NCBI RefSeq assembly: GCF_047730075.1
Contig: NZ_CP159831.1
Coordinates: 2,418,001 to 2,482,000, forward strand
Direction: 5' to 3'
Source of the DNA: Njordibacter sp905182035
GTDB taxonomy: Bacteria; Pseudomonadota; Gammaproteobacteria; Pseudomonadales; Balneatricaceae
DNA length: 64,000 nucleotides
The position numbers and the translations under genes were made by a program. Position 1 is the stretch's first letter. Each line of letters starts with the position of its first letter. Under the pieces are notes generated by a model that saw only the letters and a list, made by a program, of their open reading frames with translations, did no database searches and was not told the origin of the DNA. This document shows positions 27,376 to 36,685 of the stretch, one piece after another.

Positions 27376-28125
27376 TCATAATAATTGAATTTGACTAGGC
27401 TCGGTTAGAACTGGTGTGCGTTGCCAATCGATTGCTTTGAGCCCCTGCTCTACCAAATACATATTGGCCTTAGAAAAATGACCACAACCAAAGAACCCTC
27501 GATAGGCCGATAAAGGTGAGGGGTGAACGGCTTCAAGAACACAGTGTTTTTTAGCATCAATGAGGCCCGCCTTTTTCTGTGCAGGTTTACCCCACAGCAT
27601 AAACACCACCCCTGTCCGTTGCTCATTGAGCGCTCTAATCACATGTTCCGTAAGGCTTTCCCAACCCCTACCTTGGTGGGCACCCGCTCGGCTCGACTCT
27701 ACGGTCAGTACTGTATTTAACAGCAATACCCCTTGTTGCGCCCATTGGGTTAAATCGCCATGGGTAGCTAGTTGAATAGCTAAATCTGCCTTTAGCTCTT
27801 TAAGTATATTACGTAATGACGGCGGCGTATTAATACCTTTATTAACGGAGAAACTTAAACCATGTGCTTGGGGCTGCCCTTGCTCAAATCCGTGGTATGG
27901 ATCTTGACCCAAAATAACCACTTTAACCTGCTTAAAAGGGGTTGATTTAAAGGCGTTAAACCAATCTTTTTGAGGCGGTAAAAGGTCAATTTTCTGATCT
28001 AGCTGACCTTGGAGGAAGGTGGCTAACACTTCCACTTGCGGCTGTTTTAAACAGGGCTGCAACACCTTGAGCCAGCCCTCATCGAGCTGTTCTAGGTGTG
28101 CATTTTTCCAAATGGACTGAACCAT
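27376..28125 (-). CDS. ung: Uracil-DNA glycosylase
   Basis: Ung removes uracil from DNA to start base excision repair. The water-activating loop GQDPYHG has catalytic Asp75, and the minor-groove loop HPSPLSAYRGFFG holds His201. The segment LLLNTVLTVE with later GWESLTE also matches family 1. Length is 249 residues. The gene begins 15 bases after lysS ends, so it is probably the last gene of prfB-lysS-ung. Confidence 0.96.
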   Translation of the reverse strand: MVQSIWKNAHLEQLDEGWLKVLQPCLKQPQVEVLATFLQGQLDQKIDLLPPQKDWFNAFKSTPFKQVKVVILGQDPYHGFEQGQPQAHGLSFSVNKGINTPPSLRNILKELKADLAIQLATHGDLTQWAQQGVLLLNTVLTVESSRAGAHQGRGWESLTEHVIRALNEQRTGVVFMLWGKPAQKKAGLIDAKKHCVLEAVHPSPLSAYRGFFGCGHFSKANMYLVEQGLKAIDWQRTPVLTEPSQIQLL

Positions 28126-28140
28126 TGTTTGATAAAGGGG

Positions 28141-29637
28141 CTATTTAGCTTCAGGACGCATGTGCGGGAACAACAACACGTCACGAATAGAAGGAGCATC
28201 AGTAAATAGCATCACTAAGCGGTCAATGCCAATACCTTCGCCCGCTGTGGGTGGCATACCATACTCTAGGGCCACTATATAGTCTGCATCATAATGCATA
28301 GCTTCATCATCACCCGCATCTTTGTCAGCCACTTGAGCCAAGAAACGTTCGGCTTGGTCTTCAGCATCGTTAAGCTCTGAGAAACCGTTGGCAATCTCAC
28401 GACCACCTACAAAGAACTCAAAACGATCTGTCACAAATGGGTCAAGATCGTTACGACGCGCTAAAGGAGAAACTTCAGCGGGATATTGAGTAATAAAGGT
28501 GGGCTGATCTAAGCGATCTTCTACAGTCTTTTCGAAGATTTCGATTTGCACCTTACCCAAACCAAAATATGGCTTAAGTGGAATCCCCAGGCCTTCAGCA
28601 ATAACCCGCGCACCCGCTTCATCAGCCAACTCTGCTGCCTTAATGTCTGGGTTATAATGTAAAATAGAATCAAACACAGAGATGCGCGTAAACGGCTGGG
28701 CGAAATCATACTCGCTACCTTGGTATGTTACTTTACTGTTGCCCAGAACAGACTCGGCAATGTGTCGCAACATGCCTTCTGTTAAGTCCATTAGGTCACA
28801 GTAATCAGCATAGGACCAGTAGAACTCCAACATAGTGAATTCTGGATTATGGCGAGTGGACAGACCTTCGTTACGGAAATTACGGTTAATTTCAAACACC
28901 CGCTCAAAGCCACCCACAACTAAACGCTTAAGGTAAAGCTCTGGGGCAATACGCAAATACATATCACGGTCTAGTGCATTGTGATGGGTGATGAATGGGC
29001 GGGCAGATGCGCCGCCAGGAATCACCTGCATCATCGGTGTTTCTACTTCCATGAACTCGCGGGTGATTAAATACTGGCGAATAGCTTCTACAATGCGCGT
29101 ACGAATAATAAAAGTATTACGGGACTCTTCATTAACGATAAGGTCTACGTAACGCTGGCGATAGCGCATTTCTTGGTCTGCAAGACCGTGGTGTTTATCT
29201 GGCAACGGACGCAACGCTTTGGTTAATAGCTGTGGGTCAGACATGTCCACAAACAAGTCACCTTTGCCAGATTTTTGTAAAATACCCACCACACCTACAA
29301 TATCACCTAGATCCCACGTCTTAATGTCAGCCAACTGTTCTAGTGCCAAACCTTTGCGGTTTACATAAAGTTGGATACGACCAGACACATCCTGAATTTC
29401 CATAAACGCACCGCGGTTACGAATTATACGGCCGGCAACCTTAACAGGCAGGGCTAAAGCTTCTAACTCAGGTTTATCTTTTTCGCCGTGAGTATCTTGG
29501 AGATCTTGGGCGTAGCTGTCTCGGCGAAAATCGTTTGGAAACGCATTTCCTTCTTCTCGACGCTTGGCTAATTTGGCACGACGCTCAGCAATCAGTTTGT
29601 TGTCATCTTGCATTAAACTTTCGTTAGTATCATTCAT
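28141..29637 (-). CDS. lysS: Lysyl-tRNA synthetase, class II
   Basis: LysS charges tRNA-Lys. The N-terminal OB anticodon-binding domain (about 60-145, RIIRNRGAFMEIQDVSGRIQ) is followed by the class II core with motif 2 FRNEGLSTRHNPEFTMLEFY and motif 3 GEGIGIDRLVML. Length is 498 residues. The order prfB-lysS is the common bacterial one. A shorter paralog without the OB domain, epmA, is elsewhere in the window. Confidence 0.98.
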   Translation of the reverse strand: MNDTNESLMQDDNKLIAERRAKLAKRREEGNAFPNDFRRDSYAQDLQDTHGEKDKPELEALALPVKVAGRIIRNRGAFMEIQDVSGRIQLYVNRKGLALEQLADIKTWDLGDIVGVVGILQKSGKGDLFVDMSDPQLLTKALRPLPDKHHGLADQEMRYRQRYVDLIVNEESRNTFIIRTRIVEAIRQYLITREFMEVETPMMQVIPGGASARPFITHHNALDRDMYLRIAPELYLKRLVVGGFERVFEINRNFRNEGLSTRHNPEFTMLEFYWSYADYCDLMDLTEGMLRHIAESVLGNSKVTYQGSEYDFAQPFTRISVFDSILHYNPDIKAAELADEAGARVIAEGLGIPLKPYFGLGKVQIEIFEKTVEDRLDQPTFITQYPAEVSPLARRNDLDPFVTDRFEFFVGGREIANGFSELNDAEDQAERFLAQVADKDAGDDEAMHYDADYIVALEYGMPPTAGEGIGIDRLVMLFTDAPSIRDVLLFPHMRPEAK

Positions 29638-29714
29638 AGGTCTAGGTTCTACAATTGTGTAATGTTCTTTACTAGGTTGTTAACTGTGTATTGGCTTTTA
29701 TGACAAACCTGCGC

Positions 29715-30813
29715 TTACAAACCAGCTTTCAGGCTGGCAACAATGAACTGGTCTAAGTCACCATCCAACACTTTATCACAACCACCGGTTTGTACGTTGG
29801 TGCGGAGGTCTTTAATGCGCTGATCATCCAGCACATAGGAACGGATCTGGCTACCCCAGCCAATGTCAGATTTAGTGTCTTCTAAAGCTTGGGAGGCTTC
29901 TTGACGCTTAAGCATTTCTTGCTCGTACAATTTAGCACGTAACTGTTTCATAGCCGAATCACGGTTTTGGTGTTGCGAGCGCTGATTCTGACACTGCACC
30001 ACAATACCCGAAGGAGCGTGGGTTAAACGGACGGCAGAATCAGTCTTGTTAACATGCTGACCACCGGCGCCACTGGCACGGTAGGTATCTACCCGCAAGT
30101 CTGCTGGATTAATTTCGATGTCGATGTTGTCGTCAATTTCTGGAGATACAAATACCGAAGCAAACGAAGTATGGCGTCGGCTGCTAGAATCAAACGGAGA
30201 CTTACGCACTAACCGGTGTACGCCAGTTTCTGTGCGTAACCAGCCAAAGGCATAGTCACCTTCAAAACGGATGGTGGCACTTTTGATGCCTGCAACATCA
30301 CCGTCACTTACTTCCATAAGCTCTACTTTAAACCCTTTTTGCTCGCCCCAACGCAGGTACATACGCAAAATAATACTGGCCCAATCCTGAGCTTCAGTGC
30401 CGCCAGAGCCTGATTGAATATCTAAGAAGGCAGCATTCGGATCCATTTCACCAGAGAACATGCGCCTAAACTCCAGCTTCTCTAAACTAGTCGTTAACGC
30501 ATCTAGTTCAGGCTGAACCTCGTTTAGGGTGTCTTCGTCGTTTTCTTCAACAGCCAGATCAAGTAATTCTCGAGCATCTACTAAGCCGCTGTCCATGGTG
30601 TCGATGGTATTCACCACCCCTTCAAGCAATGAGCGTTCTTTACCTAAAGCCTGGGCTCGTTCGGCATCATTCCATACATCTGGTTGCTCAAGCTCACGTT
30701 CTACTTCAACTAAACGTTCTTGTTTACCAACATAGTCAAAGATACCCCCTAAGCACATGTGTGCGCTCAGCAAGGTCTTTCATGGCTTGGATGTAGGGAT
30801 TGATTTCAAACAT
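29715..30813 (-). CDS. prfB: Peptide chain release factor 2, expressed by programmed +1 frameshift
   Basis: RF2 terminates at UGA and UAA. Frame 0 runs from ATG at 30813 (MFEINPYIQAM) through LRGYL to an in-frame UGA at 30736-30738; skipping its first base continues in the frame ending at 29715, giving 365 residues as in E. coli. The second part carries the tripeptide SPF (KSPFDSS) and the catalytic SGAGGQHVN. Residue 246 before SGAGGQ is Ala (RASGAGGQ), the fully active form, unlike Thr in E. coli K-12. The coding sequence is the join of 29715-30737 and 30739-30813 on the minus strand. lysS follows. Confidence 0.97.
30735..30750 (-). promoter_or_regulatory. prfB programmed +1 frameshift site
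   Basis: On the minus strand AGGGGGTATCTTTGAC contains the internal Shine-Dalgarno AGGGGG, three bases of spacing, the slippery CUU codon and UGA followed by C. It is identical to the classical RF2 autoregulatory site. Confidence 0.97.
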
Positions 30814-31025
30814 TATGTTGTACCGGAAAGCGGTCGCGCAAGTTAGTGCAGAATTATGGCCGCATTATACCCGATAGTGGCGATTTAGGGCACCGTTTCC
30901 CTATGCCTTTATAAGTCACTTCACAGAGGCATTTTTAGCCAATGTATTGGATCAACATTAAAGTCATTTGTTTTTTTCCAAAGATCACCTAATATTACAC
31001 AACTTTCTATTATGCAGGTGTGTTT

Positions 31026-31721
31026 ATGTCTACCCGTCACAATTCTCTAGGCCAAGAAATTGGCTCTTCGTTGCCCACTTGGAACACCTGTCCAAAGCCA
31101 GCCAACAAAACTATGGTGGGTGCCTATTGCCGATTAGAGGCTCTTGATGCAACACGCCATGGTGAAGACTTATGGCAGGCCTATAGTGCTGACACAGAAG
31201 ACCGCATTTGGACTTATTTACCTTATGGCCCCTTCACCACCCAAACCGAACTTAAACAGTGGTTAACCGACCATAGTGCAATCCAGGACCCTCTGTTTTA
31301 CGCCATCATCAGCACTTCTAGCGGCAAAGCTGTGGGCATAGCAACCTATTTACGCATTCAGCCAGCAGCGGGTGTTATTGAGGTGGGCCACATTAATTAC
31401 TCCCCCGCCCTGCAGGCAACCACAGCGGCCACAGAAGCCATGTACTTAATGATGAAAAACGCCTTTGATTTGGGCTACCGTCGTTATGAATGGAAGTGTG
31501 ATAATTTAAACTTACATTCCAAGAAAGCCGCCCGACGCCTAGGCTTTAGCTTTGACGGCCTATTTAAGCAAGCTGCGGTCTACAAAGGCCGTAATAGAGA
31601 CACCGCGTGGTTTTCTATACTTGATACACAGTGGCCTGCCATACAGGCAGAATATGAGCGCTGGCTGGCCGCCGACAACTTCACTGTTGATGGAATACAG
31701 CTAAGCAAATTAAGCACATAA
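31026..31721 (+). CDS. GNAT family N-acetyltransferase (RimJ/RimL-like)
   Basis: A 231-residue cytoplasmic acetyltransferase. The fold is suggested by the RLEALDATRHGEDLW N-terminal strand-helix, a central VGIATYLRIQPAAGVIEVGH and AYRRYEW-like segment (GYRRYEWKCDNLN), followed by SKKAARRLGFSFDGLF, typical of acetyltransferase_3 members acting on small molecules or protein N-termini. I use ATG 31026 with AGG seven bases upstream. It is followed by the RIO kinase 51 bases later on the same strand. The substrate cannot be read from sequence. Confidence 0.85.
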   Translation: MSTRHNSLGQEIGSSLPTWNTCPKPANKTMVGAYCRLEALDATRHGEDLWQAYSADTEDRIWTYLPYGPFTTQTELKQWLTDHSAIQDPLFYAIISTSSGKAVGIATYLRIQPAAGVIEVGHINYSPALQATTAATEAMYLMMKNAFDLGYRRYEWKCDNLNLHSKKAARRLGFSFDGLFKQAAVYKGRNRDTAWFSILDTQWPAIQAEYERWLAADNFTVDGIQLSKLST

Positions 31722-31772
31722 CGTGCGCACATTCTGTATTCCATCCCCATTTAACTCATGTACAATAGCGCT

Positions 31773-32630
31773 ATGAAAATTCCAAAACGAATACTTCCAC
31801 TGGTCGAAAACGGTTTAGTAGACGAAGTGATCCGCGCCTTAATGAGTGGCAAAGAAGCCGATGTCTTTGTAGTGCGCTGTGGATCTGAAATCCGTTGTGC
31901 AAAAATTTACAAAGCACCTGAAAAACGAGCGTTTAAGCAGGCAGTCACCTACCAGGAAGGGCGAAAAGTTCGCAACAGCCGCAGAAGCCGCGCCATGGGC
32001 AAAGGCTCAAAATTTGGCCGCGAGCAACAGGAAGAAGTGTGGCAATCTGCCGAGGTATCTGCACTGTACAAGCTGGCCGACATTGGTGTTCGTGTACCCA
32101 AACCATATGGTTGTTTTGATGGTGTGTTATTGATGGAGCTAATTACCTATGGCGATGGCGACGTAGCCCCTCGCCTAAACGATGTGTCCATGACTGAAGA
32201 ACAAGCACTAGCAGACCATGAAACCCTTATGCACGACATTATGCGCATGCTGTGCGCAGGTTTAGTTCATGGAGACCTTTCGCCGTTTAACGTGCTGGTA
32301 GACGATCATGGCCCGGTTATTATAGACCTGCCACAAGCTGTGGATGCAGCCGCAAATAATAATGCACAAAGCATGCACCAGCGCGATGTAGAAAACATTA
32401 CTAACTACTATGCCCAATATGCACCCCAACTAAGCAACACCCGTTATGCCCCAGAAATGTGGGCTTTATTTGAAGCGGGCGAGCTACAACCCAACACCCA
32501 ACTGACTGGGCACTTTGAAGAAGATACTGAATCAGCTGACGTCGATACCGTTCTGGAAGAAATCAAACAGGCGTTTATTGAAGAACAAAACAGGTTGGAA
32601 CGTATTAGGGAAGCCGAGTCGGCGGGTTAG
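31773..32630 (+). CDS. RIO1-type serine protein kinase
   Basis: A bacterial RIO-family kinase close to a conserved Pseudomonas protein, role unknown. The ATP lysine is Lys44 in CAKIYK, the catalytic loop HGDLSPFNVLV has Asp168, and the metal-binding DLP motif has Asp185 (IIDLPQAVD). The flexible basic segment GRKVRNSRRSRAMGKGSKFG between them is characteristic. I chose ATG 31773 (MKIPKRI, 285 residues), the usual family start; an ATG at 31758 adds five residues. An acidic C-terminal tail follows the kinase fold. Confidence 0.9.
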   Translation: MKIPKRILPLVENGLVDEVIRALMSGKEADVFVVRCGSEIRCAKIYKAPEKRAFKQAVTYQEGRKVRNSRRSRAMGKGSKFGREQQEEVWQSAEVSALYKLADIGVRVPKPYGCFDGVLLMELITYGDGDVAPRLNDVSMTEEQALADHETLMHDIMRMLCAGLVHGDLSPFNVLVDDHGPVIIDLPQAVDAAANNNAQSMHQRDVENITNYYAQYAPQLSNTRYAPEMWALFEAGELQPNTQLTGHFEEDTESADVDTVLEEIKQAFIEEQNRLERIREAESAG

Positions 32631-32749
32631 AAAACTCCACCGCAATTTTTAGAAAATTAAAATTTACCAACAGCCAATTCGTGGCTATCTATAAATGTGA
32701 GTTTGTTTGATGGGCATATAGTAGGGCGGTGCAGCACAATTGATTGTGG

Positions 32750-33163
32750 TTAATTAAACTTACGAAACTCAATTTTTGGGCAGCGGTCCATCACCACAGT
32801 AATACCTGCAGCCCTTGCTTTAGCTGCTGCGTCGGCATGGTAAATACCTAACTGCATCCACATCACCTTAGCACCTTTAGCAACGACCTCATCAGCCAAG
32901 GCAGGCATAGCCTCGCAGGCACGGAAACAATCCACCATATCCACGTCAAAGGGGATAGACGCAAGGCTTGAGTAGCAGGTTAAACCTAATATTTTTTGAT
33001 GTAGCGGGTTTACTGGGATCACTTGATAACCTTGGTGCTGCAAATACAAGGCAACTTGATGACTTGCGCGATGGGGTTTGGGGGACAAACCCACCACAGC
33101 AACGGTTTTTACCTGATCCCGTATATGTTTGATGTCGCTATTAGTCAAACCATCTATAGCCAT
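32750..33163 (-). CDS. CoA-binding domain protein (YccU family)
   Basis: A 137-residue single Rossmann-like CoA-binding domain as in succinyl-CoA ligase. The nucleotide loop is VAVVGLSPKPHRASHQVA, and VIPVNP, DMVDCFR and MWMQLGI are the family blocks. The physiological role is not established. It begins 3 bases after queD ends and is likely the last gene of queC-queE-queD, though no metabolic link to queuosine is known. Confidence 0.88.
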   Translation of the reverse strand: MAIDGLTNSDIKHIRDQVKTVAVVGLSPKPHRASHQVALYLQHQGYQVIPVNPLHQKILGLTCYSSLASIPFDVDMVDCFRACEAMPALADEVVAKGAKVMWMQLGIYHADAAAKARAAGITVVMDRCPKIEFRKFN

Positions 33164-33166
33164 GGG

Positions 33167-33523
33167 TTATAAGCCTATATAAACGCAGCCAGAAGTACAG
33201 GTTTCTTTCAACTCTAAGCGTGAAAGCTGAGGCAATAGAGGTTTAAGCTGCTGCCAAATCCACTGCACCATAACTTCACTGGTAGGGTTTTCTAGGCCTT
33301 TGATGTCGTTCAAATAGTGATGGTCTAACTGTTCGTACAGTGGCTTAAATATTTGTTTAATATCGCCAAAATCCATGATCCAGCCTGTTGTTTCACCCAC
33401 GGGGCCAGAAACAACAATACGCAACTGAAAGGTGTGGCCATGCAGACGCCCACACTTATGTCCTGCTGGTACGTTAGGCAAAACGTGAGCTGAATCAAAA
33501 CTAAAGTCTTTGTATATTTCCAT
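33167..33523 (-). CDS. queD: 6-carboxy-5,6,7,8-tetrahydropterin synthase
   Basis: QueD converts dihydroneopterin triphosphate to 6-carboxytetrahydropterin in queuosine synthesis. Zinc ligands are His in SAHVLP and the pair in CGRLHGHTF; the catalytic cysteine lies in HKCGRLHGH. I use ATG 33523 (MEIYKDFSFDSAH, 118 residues), which overlaps the queE stop as TAATG; a longer frame to 33586 reads inside queE. The C-terminal glutamate-containing LKETCTSGC is typical. Confidence 0.94.
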   Translation of the reverse strand: MEIYKDFSFDSAHVLPNVPAGHKCGRLHGHTFQLRIVVSGPVGETTGWIMDFGDIKQIFKPLYEQLDHHYLNDIKGLENPTSEVMVQWIWQQLKPLLPQLSRLELKETCTSGCVYIGL

Positions 33524-34176
33524 TAACGGATGCCTGTAATTTTGTGAGTTTGCAAACTCAAACGCCATTGCGGATGCTGCAAACAATAATCGATGGTTTG
33601 TTGCACGTAGTTATCGTCGTCGTTAGAGGTTGCAATATACGACTTATCTAACGGTTGTAGGTAGTGATTTTCAAAATCAAAATCAATGAACTGTTCAGGC
33701 ATCGCCAAACGCTGCGGGTATACCAGTTTAAGCTCATGACCTTTGGTTTGCACTATTTTGGAACTGCCTTTAGGACTTACACAAATCCAATCTATACTAG
33801 CAGGTACTGGCAAAGTGCCATTGGTTTCTATGGCGATTTCAAACCCTTGATCATGTAATACATGCACCAAAATTTCGTTTACCTGCAACATGGGTTCACC
33901 ACCTGTGAGTACCACAAGTGGATGGCCTGGCATACCTTCTGGCCAGCAGCTAGCAATTAATTGAGCCAGCTCTTGCGCCGAATAGCGGCCACCTAACATG
34001 CCATCTACACCGACAAAATCTGTGTCGCAAAAGTCACAAATGCTAGCACCACGGCGAGCTTCGCTACCCGTCCACAAGTTACAGCCAGCAAAACGGCAAA
34101 ACACAGCAGGTCGCCCTGCTTGCCGGCCTTCCCCTTGCAGGGTGTAAAAGATTTCTTTAACGGAATACAACATCAC
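33523..34176 (-). CDS. queE: 7-carboxy-7-deazaguanine synthase
   Basis: QueE is a radical SAM enzyme that forms 7-carboxy-7-deazaguanine. The iron-sulfur cysteines have CX14CX2C spacing starting at FAGCNLW and ending CDFC, the gammaproteobacterial variant of the motif. YTLQGEG at the N-terminus, the LTGGEPMLQ and AIETNGT blocks complete the signature. Length is 217 residues. It overlaps queC by four bases (ATGA) and queD by one, so the three are translationally coupled. Confidence 0.96.
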   Translation of the reverse strand: MMLYSVKEIFYTLQGEGRQAGRPAVFCRFAGCNLWTGSEARRGASICDFCDTDFVGVDGMLGGRYSAQELAQLIASCWPEGMPGHPLVVLTGGEPMLQVNEILVHVLHDQGFEIAIETNGTLPVPASIDWICVSPKGSSKIVQTKGHELKLVYPQRLAMPEQFIDFDFENHYLQPLDKSYIATSNDDDNYVQQTIDYCLQHPQWRLSLQTHKITGIR

Positions 34177-34850
34177 AGCGTCTCGTAGCGCACGGGGTCT
34201 GTAAGGCCCACTTTAGCAAACGCTTCTAAACGTTCTACACAAGAGCCACATTTACCACAGGCTTTTTCTTGGCCTAGGTAACAGGTCCACGTTTGGCCAT
34301 AATCTAAGCCCATGTTTAAGCCTACTTCAAGAATAGTTAGTTTAGTTTGGTGCAAGAAGGGGCTAATAATTTGTACATCATCATAGTTGGCAATAGAAGA
34401 GACAATGTTCATAGCGTCCACAAATTCAGGTCGGCAGTCTGGGTAAATATCATGGTCACCGGAATGGGCACCATAAAACACTTCCGTAGACCCCAACGAC
34501 ACGGCGTAACCGATGGCTAAGGACAATAAGATCATATTGCGGTTAGGCACCACAGTAGACTTCATGTTGTCTTCTTCGTATTCGCCCGTGGGAATATCAA
34601 TTTCTGTGGAGGTAAGGGAAGATCCCTGCAACAACTGATTAATAGCGGTAATGTCCACCAGCTTATGAGAGACCCCTAAATCTGCGCAAACTTTTACAGC
34701 CACATCTAACTCTTTACTATGGCGTTGCCCATAGTTAAACGACACTGCGTAAACCTTGTAACCTTGTTGCAGAGCGAGGTGTAATACGGTGTAGGAATCC
34801 ATTCCACCAGAATAGATAACGACCGCTTTTGGTTTGGCTTTTGGTTCCAT
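34173..34850 (-). CDS. queC: 7-cyano-7-deazaguanine synthase
   Basis: QueC turns 7-carboxy-7-deazaguanine into preQ0 with ATP and ammonia. The PP-loop is VIYSGGMDSYTVL, and the C-terminal zinc site is CYLGQEKACGKCGSC. I use ATG 34850 (225 residues); a TTG at 34868 would add six residues. First gene of the queC-queE-queD-yccU operon on the minus strand, 59 bases downstream of metF. Confidence 0.96.
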   Translation of the reverse strand: MEPKAKPKAVVIYSGGMDSYTVLHLALQQGYKVYAVSFNYGQRHSKELDVAVKVCADLGVSHKLVDITAINQLLQGSSLTSTEIDIPTGEYEEDNMKSTVVPNRNMILLSLAIGYAVSLGSTEVFYGAHSGDHDIYPDCRPEFVDAMNIVSSIANYDDVQIISPFLHQTKLTILEVGLNMGLDYGQTWTCYLGQEKACGKCGSCVERLEAFAKVGLTDPVRYETL

Positions 34851-34909
34851 AGTACGGCTAATCTGCAATACAAATAATTAAGCCGCGCAGTATACCTTAT
34901 GCATGGTGT

Positions 34910-35776
34910 TTACGCACTTTTAGCTAATCCAGATTGAGTGAGGGCGTGCAAAATTCCTTGCACCCACTGGGGTCGATTTAAAGTATATAAATGCACTTGA
35001 TCAAGCCCTTGGTCAGCCAATCGGTCAATTTGTTTTAAGGCAATTTCTAAGGCCAATTGAAATTGATCATTGGAGTCACTTAGTCGCTCAAATTGTGCCA
35101 CTATCTTCGTTGGCACCGTAGCGCCGCAACGAGCTGAAAAGCGTTGAATAGCCTGAATATCGTGAATAGGCATAATGCCAACCACTATAGGCACATCAAT
35201 AGCGTACCCACGAATACTATCGGCAAACCCAAGTAAGGCATCTGTATCATAGCAATACTGCGTCATAATCTGGCTAGCTCCAGCCCCTACCTTAGCCGCC
35301 AAATGCCCTATATCTGCACTAGCGCTGCTGGCTTCAGGGTGAGTCTCTGGATAGGCTGCTACAGAGATGGTCCCATCAAACCAGTGCCGCAGCCCTGACA
35401 CTAAATCGGCGCCGTAGGAATAGCCTTGTGGATGAGGAATGAACGCCCCATTAAGGCTGTCGCCACGCAGGGCAACTAGGTGATCTACTCCAGCTCCAGC
35501 AAATGCTTGAGCTGCTTGATTCACTTCGGCTGCACTCGCACCCACTGCGGTAATGTGGGCAGCAGCAACATGACCACGTTTTTGTAACCGCCGAACGGCG
35601 CTAAAACTCTCAGCCTGGCTCGAACCACCCGCACCATATGTCATTGAACTGAATTCAGGTTGCCAAGACTCGAGCCCTGCAAGACAGGTATCCAAGGCCA
35701 AACTACTAACACTGGATTTAGGTGGGAAAAACTCAAAGGAATAGCGACCAATCAAAGTAGGCTCCAGCGTTGACAT
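34910..35776 (-). CDS. metF: Methylenetetrahydrofolate reductase
   Basis: MetF reduces 5,10-methylene-THF to 5-methyl-THF for methionine synthesis. The N-terminal SFEFFPPKS, the segment MTYGAGGSS and the FAD-binding GDSLNG / YPETHPEAS blocks fit the TIM-barrel family. Length is 288 residues. A perfect seven-pair hairpin (35781-35798) sits directly upstream of the ATG and there is no good ribosome site, so translation could be sensitive to structure. No S-adenosylhomocysteine or methionine-type riboswitch was recognised. Confidence 0.95.
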   Translation of the reverse strand: MSTLEPTLIGRYSFEFFPPKSSVSSLALDTCLAGLESWQPEFSSMTYGAGGSSQAESFSAVRRLQKRGHVAAAHITAVGASAAEVNQAAQAFAGAGVDHLVALRGDSLNGAFIPHPQGYSYGADLVSGLRHWFDGTISVAAYPETHPEASSASADIGHLAAKVGAGASQIMTQYCYDTDALLGFADSIRGYAIDVPIVVGIMPIHDIQAIQRFSARCGATVPTKIVAQFERLSDSNDQFQLALEIALKQIDRLADQGLDQVHLYTLNRPQWVQGILHALTQSGLAKSA

Positions 35777-35780
35777 AAGA

Positions 35781-35798
35781 AATAGAGGAGACTCTATT
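35781..35798. repeat. Short inverted repeat at the metF start
   Basis: AATAGAG, four-base loop GAGA, CTCTATT: a perfect seven-pair stem ending five bases before the metF ATG on the minus strand. It could be an operator or occlude the ribosome site. Confidence 0.5.
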
Positions 35799-35881
35799 AT
35801 GTCAGTTTGGGGCCAGACGTTGGATGAAAGCTTTACGTTAAAGATGAATGGAATTCAAGTTATTGCACTGTTAATAACCGC

Positions 35882-36685
35882 TTACAAATACAGATACATA
35901 GACAATACTAATAGCAACAGTAGCTCAATGACTTCAATGCTTGCACCCGCCGTATCGCCAGTCCAACCATTAATACGCTGCATCATCAGACGGCGCATAA
36001 GACTATAACCAAGGCCAACAGTTAGCAATATGGTTAATGATAACCAGAGGTTCTGATACAACATGAATACACCTAATGACGAGAACCAAAACCAAATCCA
36101 CCTTGCCTGCGCTTGGTTTTTAAGCTCTGTGCCCAAACCTAGGCCTCTAACATAAGGCGTGTGTGCAACTAATAACATGACCTGAAACCTTGCCAACACA
36201 GGCACTAATACCAGCACCAACCACCACAAATGTGCTAATGTTTGAAGATGTGCAATCACCTCACTTAATGCCAACCACTTAAGTAATAACACCAATACTA
36301 AAACCACCACAGCGCTGGGGCCACAGGTTGGGTCTTTCATCAAATCTAAGGTACGTTGTTTATCACCAAAACCGCCAAGCCAAGCATCGGCGCTATCGGC
36401 CAAGCCATCTAAATGTAATCCACCAGTAACCCATACCCAAAGTACCAGCACCAAACCCGCCTGCATTTGTGGGCTTACGACCACTGCAAAACAATTTAGC
36501 ATCACTGGTAACAAAACCAAACAGCCACCGATGACCACGCCTACGATTGGATAATAGAGCAACGCTTTACCTGCCACTTGTGATGATGGTGTGGTATTAG
36601 CAATGAAAAATACGCGATACACGGGGATACGGGTTAAGAACTGAAAAGCGAGTATTAACGCATGATAGTGTTGCTTAATGATCAT
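35882..36685 (-). CDS. cobS: Adenosylcobinamide-GDP ribazoletransferase (cobalamin synthase)
   Basis: CobS joins adenosylcobinamide-GDP and alpha-ribazole (or its phosphate) in the inner membrane. The conserved N-terminal FQFLTRIPV, the GGLHLDGLADSADAW motif and the DPTCGPSAVVVLVL segment are diagnostic, and six or seven hydrophobic helices are evident. Length is 267 residues. Its start overlaps the cobC stop by four bases (ATGA). It ends the cobU-cobT-cobC-cobS operon. Confidence 0.95.
   Translation of the reverse strand: MIIKQHYHALILAFQFLTRIPVYRVFFIANTTPSSQVAGKALLYYPIVGVVIGGCLVLLPVMLNCFAVVVSPQMQAGLVLVLWVWVTGGLHLDGLADSADAWLGGFGDKQRTLDLMKDPTCGPSAVVVLVLVLLLKWLALSEVIAHLQTLAHLWWLVLVLVPVLARFQVMLLVAHTPYVRGLGLGTELKNQAQARWIWFWFSSLGVFMLYQNLWLSLTILLTVGLGYSLMRRLMMQRINGWTGDTAGASIEVIELLLLLVLSMYLYL

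Noticed and set aside
35799..36008. 69-codon frame with a fair ribosome site (GGAG eight bases before ATG) between metF and cobS
   Set aside because: About two thirds is antisense to the 3' end of cobS and the peptide has no clear features; the GGAG is part of the metF hairpin.
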